The notes below the pieces were generated by a model that ran no database searches, was not told the origin of the DNA, and saw only the letters and a list, made by a program, of their open reading frames with translations. The position numbers and the translations under genes were made by a program. Below, in pieces: positions 5,896-9,531 of a stretch of 9,531 nucleotides of DNA. Position 1 is the first letter of the stretch. Each line of letters begins with the position of its first letter. Source of the stretch: Candidatus Kerfeldbacteria bacterium (GTDB lineage: Bacteria > Patescibacteriota > Patescibacteriia > Veblenbacterales > UBA10138); the NCBI GenBank assembly GCA_016234305.1, contig JACRFM010000049.1:1-9531 (forward strand), given 5' to 3'.

Positions 5896-7494
5896 ATGAC
5901 CGAACGTCTTTCCATAATCGAAGTTGACAAGAAAGAAAGTTTTCAATCGCGTTTGGCGGTGATTTTAAATACACCCCCAACCGTTGAAACTGTGAATATT
6001 TTTGCTGAAGAAGCTCTTCATCAGCTTATTATTTTGATTAAGGAAATTGCTCAGAGTTATCAAGAAGAGACTTGTGACACAAAAATTGATAAAGAAATTG
6101 AAGATAAGGCCTTTGCTAAATATCAACTTGGTGATGTTGAAGAAATTTTGATTAATATACAAAATAAACAAAATCAGATTAATTCCATAAGCGAGTATAT
6201 TCATAACCAATCTTATCAATCAAATAAAGTAATTACCCCTCCCGATAGTGGTCCAAAAATGCAACCCGGTAGTGGTAAGGGTGGATTTGATAATCCCAAT
6301 TTAATACCACGCCTGACAACTCTTTTATACATTTTGGAGAGTGATTTTAATATTTCCAAGGAGCAGGTTTTATTATTGAAGGGTTTGGTGCGAGACCATA
6401 TGGTGCGACAAGAGCCGTATGTTAGGGCGCAAGTTAACGAACTTAATAGAGTTGTTTATGTATGCGATGAGGAAGGCAACGCCAGTTACGTTTTTGATAT
6501 TAAAAAATTACACGACATTGGTGTTAATTTGCAAGACCTTGATTTAATGACAAAGGACGAGAGAGGTGTTCTTATAAAAAATCACCCCGGTATCGGGGAG
6601 CGTGTTGTCCAGAGTAATCGTTGGCGGTTTAATGTGAGTGAGTTGTTGTCTGCTGACATACAACATATATCAACTAAAAAAACTTCTGAATTAACTAAAG
6701 TAAATAATGAGAGTGTTGTTGTGGCGTCAAGCGCTGAATTAGATCCTTGGAGATTATTTTGGACTGACCCAGAATCAGGTAAACATTATGGATCAATTAG
6801 GGCAATAGCCAGAAAATTAAATATTGTATTTAATACGTTAGACGTTTTTTTAAAAAATAGCCAGTTACAAACAAAAAAGGTTTCTGCGCACTTTAAAATT
6901 TTTAGTGGGTACGCTTATGAGGATATACAACAAATGTCACAGATTAGCAAGTTTTTAGTTGCTCCCAAAATGGCCCGAAATACCGTACAAGAAAAAGACT
7001 TAATAAAAGATTTTTGGACAGATGAGGCTGGCAAACATTGGGGATCAATTGATACAGTGGCTGTTAAGCTAGGTATTACAGATACCACTTTGATTCGTTT
7101 GTTAAAAGAGAGTCATCTACAAACAAAGAATGTTCGTCCCCATGCTGGTAAAATTGCAGACGGGTATTGCTACGAAGATGTGCAAGAGTTGCCTATGGTC
7201 AGAGAATTTTTGTCTAATCCCAAAGTGTCAAAAGATACAATACAGGAAAAAGACTTAATAAAAGATTTTTGGACAGATGAGGCTGGCAAACATTGGGGAT
7301 CAATTGGTACAGTGGCTGTTAAGCTAGGTATTACAGATACCACTTTGATTCATTTGTTAAAAAAGAGTCATCTACAAACAAAGAATATTCGTTCTCACGT
7401 TGGCCCAGTTGCAGAAGGGTATTGTTATGAAGAAGTCAAGGAGTTGCCTATGGTTAAGAAGTTTTTATTAAAGCACAAAATTTCTAGTGATTAA
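5896..7494 (+). CDS. Unrecognised 532-residue protein with three C-terminal HTH-like repeats
   Basis: I cannot name this protein. Residues 1-110 are mostly helical and acidic, without signal peptide or membrane segment. Residues about 112-137 are a Gly/Pro/Ser linker (PPDSGP, GSGKGG). Residues about 173-255 form a compact domain with a beta-like core (VYVCDEEGNASYVFD from 186) and a basic end. Three 85-residue repeats fill 279-532, each with FWTD near its start (W289, W374, W459), then GKH(Y/W)GSI, a segment resembling a helix-turn-helix (TVAVKLGITDTTLIRLLK in the second), LQTK, and GY.YED near the end. This suggests a multi-module DNA- or RNA-binding regulator, which is inference. It starts at an ATG 15 bases after hppA and is clearly more A+T-rich than its neighbours, hinting at a different history or looser constraint. 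Confidence 0.9.
   Translation: MTERLSIIEVDKKESFQSRLAVILNTPPTVETVNIFAEEALHQLIILIKEIAQSYQEETCDTKIDKEIEDKAFAKYQLGDVEEILINIQNKQNQINSISEYIHNQSYQSNKVITPPDSGPKMQPGSGKGGFDNPNLIPRLTTLLYILESDFNISKEQVLLLKGLVRDHMVRQEPYVRAQVNELNRVVYVCDEEGNASYVFDIKKLHDIGVNLQDLDLMTKDERGVLIKNHPGIGERVVQSNRWRFNVSELLSADIQHISTKKTSELTKVNNESVVVASSAELDPWRLFWTDPESGKHYGSIRAIARKLNIVFNTLDVFLKNSQLQTKKVSAHFKIFSGYAYEDIQQMSQISKFLVAPKMARNTVQEKDLIKDFWTDEAGKHWGSIDTVAVKLGITDTTLIRLLKESHLQTKNVRPHAGKIADGYCYEDVQELPMVREFLSNPKVSKDTIQEKDLIKDFWTDEAGKHWGSIGTVAVKLGITDTTLIHLLKKSHLQTKNIRSHVGPVAEGYCYEEVKELPMVKKFLLKHKISSD
6730..7494 (+). repeat. Three in-frame tandem repeats of 255 bases
   Basis: Units at 6730-6984, 6985-7239 and 7240-7494, the last ending with the stop codon. 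Period is exactly 255 bases (85 codons) in both steps. Unit 1 is diverged. Units 2 and 3 differ at only four positions over the 147 bases 6991-7137 versus 7246-7392, and are much less alike after that. Confidence 0.9.
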
Positions 7495-7509
7495 AATATT
7501 GAATGTCGC

Positions 7510-7538
7510 GGCATTGTTGCCAGTCGTTTTTCTTATTT
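7510..7538 (+). terminator. Weak terminator candidate after the repeat protein
   Basis: GGCA (7510-7513) and TGCC (7518-7521) form a four-pair stem with a TTGT loop, followed after five bases by TTTTTCTTATTT. The stem is short, so this is only a candidate. Confidence 0.25.
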
Positions 7539-7579
7539 AAGTTGATTAGTTGATATTAAATATTGGAATATAGAAATAT

Positions 7580-7640
7580 GAATTAAGAATCATGATAAGT
7601 TTAACTATGTTCTTTATTCGTGATTCATAATTCTTAATTC
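7580..7640 (+). repeat. Long inverted repeat directly before tig
   Basis: Arms 7580-7595 and 7625-7640 pair over 16 positions with one C-A mismatch around a 29-base loop. The right arm ends 8 bases before the tig ATG, so folding in the transcript would place a stem next to the start codon. No T-run follows, which argues against a terminator. It may be a regulatory hairpin or a remnant of a small palindromic repeat. Confidence 0.7.
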
Positions 7641-7648
7641 TACTCATC

Positions 7649-8920
7649 ATGGAACAATCAATTGAAAAAATTTCCGGCAGTAAACTGAAGGTTACTATTA
7701 AATTGAACACTGAAGAAACTGCTACTTACGAAGCGCGGGCTTTGGCGCACCTGGGCGCGGAGCATAATTTTAAAGGCTTTCGTCCGGGTAAAGTACCGGC
7801 CGAAATAGTGCGGGCGCAGCTCGGCGCTGATACCATAAATCACGAGGCTATGCTGGCGGCTATTAGAGAAATTTATCCAAAATTAATTAAAGAGCAAAAT
7901 TGGGAAACTATCGGCCAGCCCCAGGCTGACATAATTGCGGCTTCGCCTTTGGTTTTTACTGTGGAGGTGGCAATTTTACCAGAAGTTAATCTGGGCAAGT
8001 GGGAGAACATTAAAATTGAGAGGCAAGTTGTTAGTGTAAAAGACGGCGAGGTTGATAATTTGATTAATGAAATTAAAGACAGCCGGGCCAGCGAGTCAGC
8101 TGTTACTAGGCCGGCTCAAATCAGCGATAAAGTGGATATTGATTTTGAAATCTTGGTTGATAAGGTGCTGGTTGAAGGCGGTAGGCAGTTGCATTATCAA
8201 GCGGTTTTAGGCAAGGGGCAGCTGATACCTGGTTTTGAGGATAATATTGTCGGCTTGGCAGCGGGGCAGGAGAAAAATTTTAACATTACTTTTCCTCAAA
8301 ACTATCAGGCCAAACTAGCTGGCCGCGAGGCGCAGGTTAAACTTAAACTCAATCAAGTTTTTGTCCGCAGCCTGCCGGAACTTAATGATGCCTGGGTGGC
8401 TTCGTTGGGCGCTTTTAAAACAGTCACGGAACTAAAAGGCAAGCTGACTGAAAATTTGTTGGCTGAGTATCAGGCGCGTGAAGAGGAGCGGGTGGAGCGG
8501 GCTATGTTTGAAGCTATGCTTCAAGTGGCCAGCTTTTCTGATTTGCCGGAAATATTAATTAATCAAGAACTTGACTCCATGGTGCATGAGCTGTCTCATT
8601 CAATTGAACAACAAGGTTTGTCGTGGCCTGATTATTTAACTCATCTTAAAAAAGATGAAGCCGCTTTAAAAAAGGAATTTAAACTGCCAGCTGAGAAAAG
8701 AGTTAAGCTGGCCCTGCTAACGCGGGCTGTGGCGCGGGCGCAAAATTTTGCCATTGAAGACAGCACGATTGAGGCTGAGCTAGCGCCGCTGTTGGCGCAG
8801 TACACTAATGATTCCCAGGCCTTGGGGTATCTTCAGGGTGATGATTATCGCGCTTATTTAAAAAGCCGTTTGTTAAATCAGCGGGTGATTGAGTGGTTAA
8901 AGCAGAGACTGGTTAAGTAG
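7649..8920 (+). CDS. tig: Trigger factor (ribosome-associated chaperone and prolyl isomerase)
   Basis: Cytosolic chaperone that docks at the ribosome exit tunnel, shields nascent chains and catalyses peptidyl-prolyl isomerisation. At 423 residues it is full-length. The N-terminal ribosome-binding signature is present as GFRPGKVP (43-50). The FKBP-type isomerase domain spans about 158-240, with the typical GKGQLIPGFEDNIVGLAAGQ stretch. The rest is the helical substrate-cradling domain, ending in a Lys/Arg-rich helix. The ATG at 7649 has no Shine-Dalgarno and lies 8 bases after a long inverted repeat. The frequent partners clpP and clpX are not here. The neighbour upstream is the repeat protein, 154 bases away, so tig probably has its own transcript. 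A strong hairpin terminator follows the TAG. Confidence 0.97.
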   Translation: MEQSIEKISGSKLKVTIKLNTEETATYEARALAHLGAEHNFKGFRPGKVPAEIVRAQLGADTINHEAMLAAIREIYPKLIKEQNWETIGQPQADIIAASPLVFTVEVAILPEVNLGKWENIKIERQVVSVKDGEVDNLINEIKDSRASESAVTRPAQISDKVDIDFEILVDKVLVEGGRQLHYQAVLGKGQLIPGFEDNIVGLAAGQEKNFNITFPQNYQAKLAGREAQVKLKLNQVFVRSLPELNDAWVASLGAFKTVTELKGKLTENLLAEYQAREEERVERAMFEAMLQVASFSDLPEILINQELDSMVHELSHSIEQQGLSWPDYLTHLKKDEAALKKEFKLPAEKRVKLALLTRAVARAQNFAIEDSTIEAELAPLLAQYTNDSQALGYLQGDDYRAYLKSRLLNQRVIEWLKQRLVK

Positions 8921-8929
8921 TTAATATAA

Positions 8930-8970
8930 AAACCCATTGGTGCAGCAATAATCCAGTGGGTTTATTAAGC
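8930..8970. terminator. Bidirectional Rho-independent terminator
   Basis: AAACCCATTGG (8930-8940) pairs with CCAGTGGGTTT (8953-8963) over 11 positions with one G-U pair, around a 12-base loop. A T-rich run follows on the plus strand (TTTATT), and a run of T from 8930 down to 8926 follows on the minus strand. It lies between convergent genes, 9 bases after tig, and probably serves both. Confidence 0.8.
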
Positions 8971-8981
8971 CTGTCGGCTGG

Positions 8982-9266
8982 TTAGGCCGCTGATTTTATT
9001 TGTTCTTTGCCGGTGTTCAGCTCTGGAATTGGCTTATAGTCTTCGTCCACCAGTTTACCTTTATGCCACAGAACCATCATTACATCAGGGTTGCAGACAG
9101 GCATTAGGCATTGGTAAGCGTCTATGGTGATAAGCCCTGATTTGGGCGCGACTCGCCACTCAAGATTGTTGCCGTCAATTATGGTGTCACCTGGATTTAG
9201 ATTATTAAAGTTCTCTAAAGTTATGGCGGTTTTTTTGCTTTTAGAAATTCTTTGTGTCTTTGCCAT
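8982..9266 (-). CDS. Small protein of unknown function, 94 residues
   Basis: I do not recognise it. From the ATG at 9266 the product is 94 residues: a basic N-terminus (AKTQRISKSKK), then LENFNNLNPGDTIIDGNNL, which looks like a small beta-rich fold, a central segment with two cysteines (YQCLMPVC), and a Lys/Glu-rich end. No membrane helix or signal peptide. The frame stays open upstream to an ATG at 9350, but 9266 is preferred: GAGG sits 5 bases before it, and a TATAAT (minus strand, 9314-9309) lies inside the longer version. This is the only gene in the window with a clear Shine-Dalgarno-like sequence. It faces tig across a shared terminator and sits next to a transposase end, so it may be accessory. 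Confidence 0.62.
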   Translation of the reverse strand: MAKTQRISKSKKTAITLENFNNLNPGDTIIDGNNLEWRVAPKSGLITIDAYQCLMPVCNPDVMMVLWHKGKLVDEDYKPIPELNTGKEQIKSAA

Positions 9267-9308
9267 TTTGGCCTCAGCTTTGTGATTATTGGTTTTTTTG
9301 TTACATTG

Positions 9309-9314
9309 ATTATA
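9309..9314 (-). promoter_or_regulatory. -10 element (TATAAT) for the small minus-strand gene
   Basis: A perfect TATAAT on the minus strand, 42 bases before the ATG at 9266, giving a leader of about 35 bases. No good -35 is seen at 16-18 bases. A TTGCAA lies 23 bases upstream, near the presumed insertion-sequence end. Confidence 0.45.
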
Positions 9315-9346
9315 GGGCAATTTATACCATGAGATGGTTGCAAAAC

Positions 9347-9531
9347 TCATTTAACCAATTTCTTAAGGTAATATTTAACAAACATCAAACAACAGAAACC
9401 TTGATAAGTAGATGTTTTCTTTTCCATGAAGCGGTCGATCCGGCGGTTATTATTGAGCCAGTTAAAGCTCCTTTCAACTTTCCATCTTTGACGCGAGTAG
9501 CGTTTTTCCTTAAGTTCCTGTTTAGTAATAC
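9347..9531 (-). CDS. DDE transposase C-terminus, IS5-like (partial, runs off the right edge)
   Basis: The minus-strand frame entering from the right edge encodes the last 60 or so residues of a transposase, ending with TGA at 9349-9347. The segment RWKVERSFNWL followed by NNRRIDRFMEKK and a hydrophobic helix (GFCCLMFVKYYL) matches the C-terminal block of DDE transposases of the IS5 group, where the glutamate in VERSF is the third catalytic residue. Only this last catalytic motif is inside the window, so I cannot say whether the enzyme is intact. The inner end of the element should lie shortly after the stop. GAG...CTC at 9331-9348 is a tentative terminal sequence. It belongs to a different family from the left-edge transposase. 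Confidence 0.8.
   Translation of the reverse strand, partial: ITKQELKEKRYSRQRWKVERSFNWLNNNRRIDRFMEKKTSTYQGFCCLMFVKYYLKKLVK

Noticed and set aside
7542..7578. Promoter for tig (TTGATT or TTGATA with TATAGA)
   Set aside because: The spacings are 21 and 13 bases, neither of which fits; the region is generally A/T-rich.
9267..9350. Extended N-terminus of the small minus-strand gene, whose ATG overlaps the transposase stop as ATGA
   Set aside because: The extension covers a perfect TATAAT and the presumed insertion-sequence edge, while the ATG at 9266 has a GAGG site. The ATGA overlap looks coincidental.
1..9531. CRISPR array, tRNA or rRNA genes, recoded TGA
   Set aside because: No spaced direct repeats, cloverleaf or rRNA-like segments were seen, and TGA acts as an ordinary stop.

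Overview
The window looks like chromosomal core sequence from a Patescibacteria (Candidate Phyla Radiation) bacterium, probably Parcubacteria-like. This is inferred from the style of the proteins, a nusA standing without its usual neighbours, start codons in A/T-rich contexts with almost no Shine-Dalgarno sequences, and structured intergenic repeats. The genetic code looks standard: TGA ends yraN and the right-hand transposase, and no large frame contains an internal TGA.

Layout. At the left edge (1-96, minus strand) is the N-terminus of an insertion-sequence transposase cut by the window. Next is a compact plus-strand cluster: rnhB (RNase HII), a small SAM-dependent methyltransferase, a three-helix membrane protein and yraN (UPF0102 nuclease-fold protein), with gaps of 32, 5 and 14 bases. 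Positions 2206-2453 hold a structured repeat and a terminator-like hairpin, then nusA. A second copy of the repeat, inverted, lies between nusA and hppA, so nusA is bracketed by an inverted pair. hppA encodes a K+-independent proton-pumping membrane pyrophosphatase. Fifteen bases later comes an A+T-richer gene for a 532-residue protein I do not recognise, ending in three 85-residue repeats that each look like a helix-turn-helix module. After an intergenic inverted repeat comes tig (trigger factor), closed by a strong bidirectional terminator. The right edge holds a small minus-strand gene of unknown function and the C-terminal end of a DDE transposase resembling the IS5 family.

How it fits together. 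Most genes are housekeeping: RNA/DNA hybrid removal, transcription elongation and termination, membrane energisation from pyrophosphate, and co-translational folding. The accessory parts are the two transposase fragments, the small minus-strand gene and the repeat protein. The points most worth a second look are the repeat protein, the two diverged repeat copies whose stems keep pairing although their bases differ, and an 8-base tandem duplication that replaced the probable ATG start of rnhB with a GTG without changing the rest of the protein.
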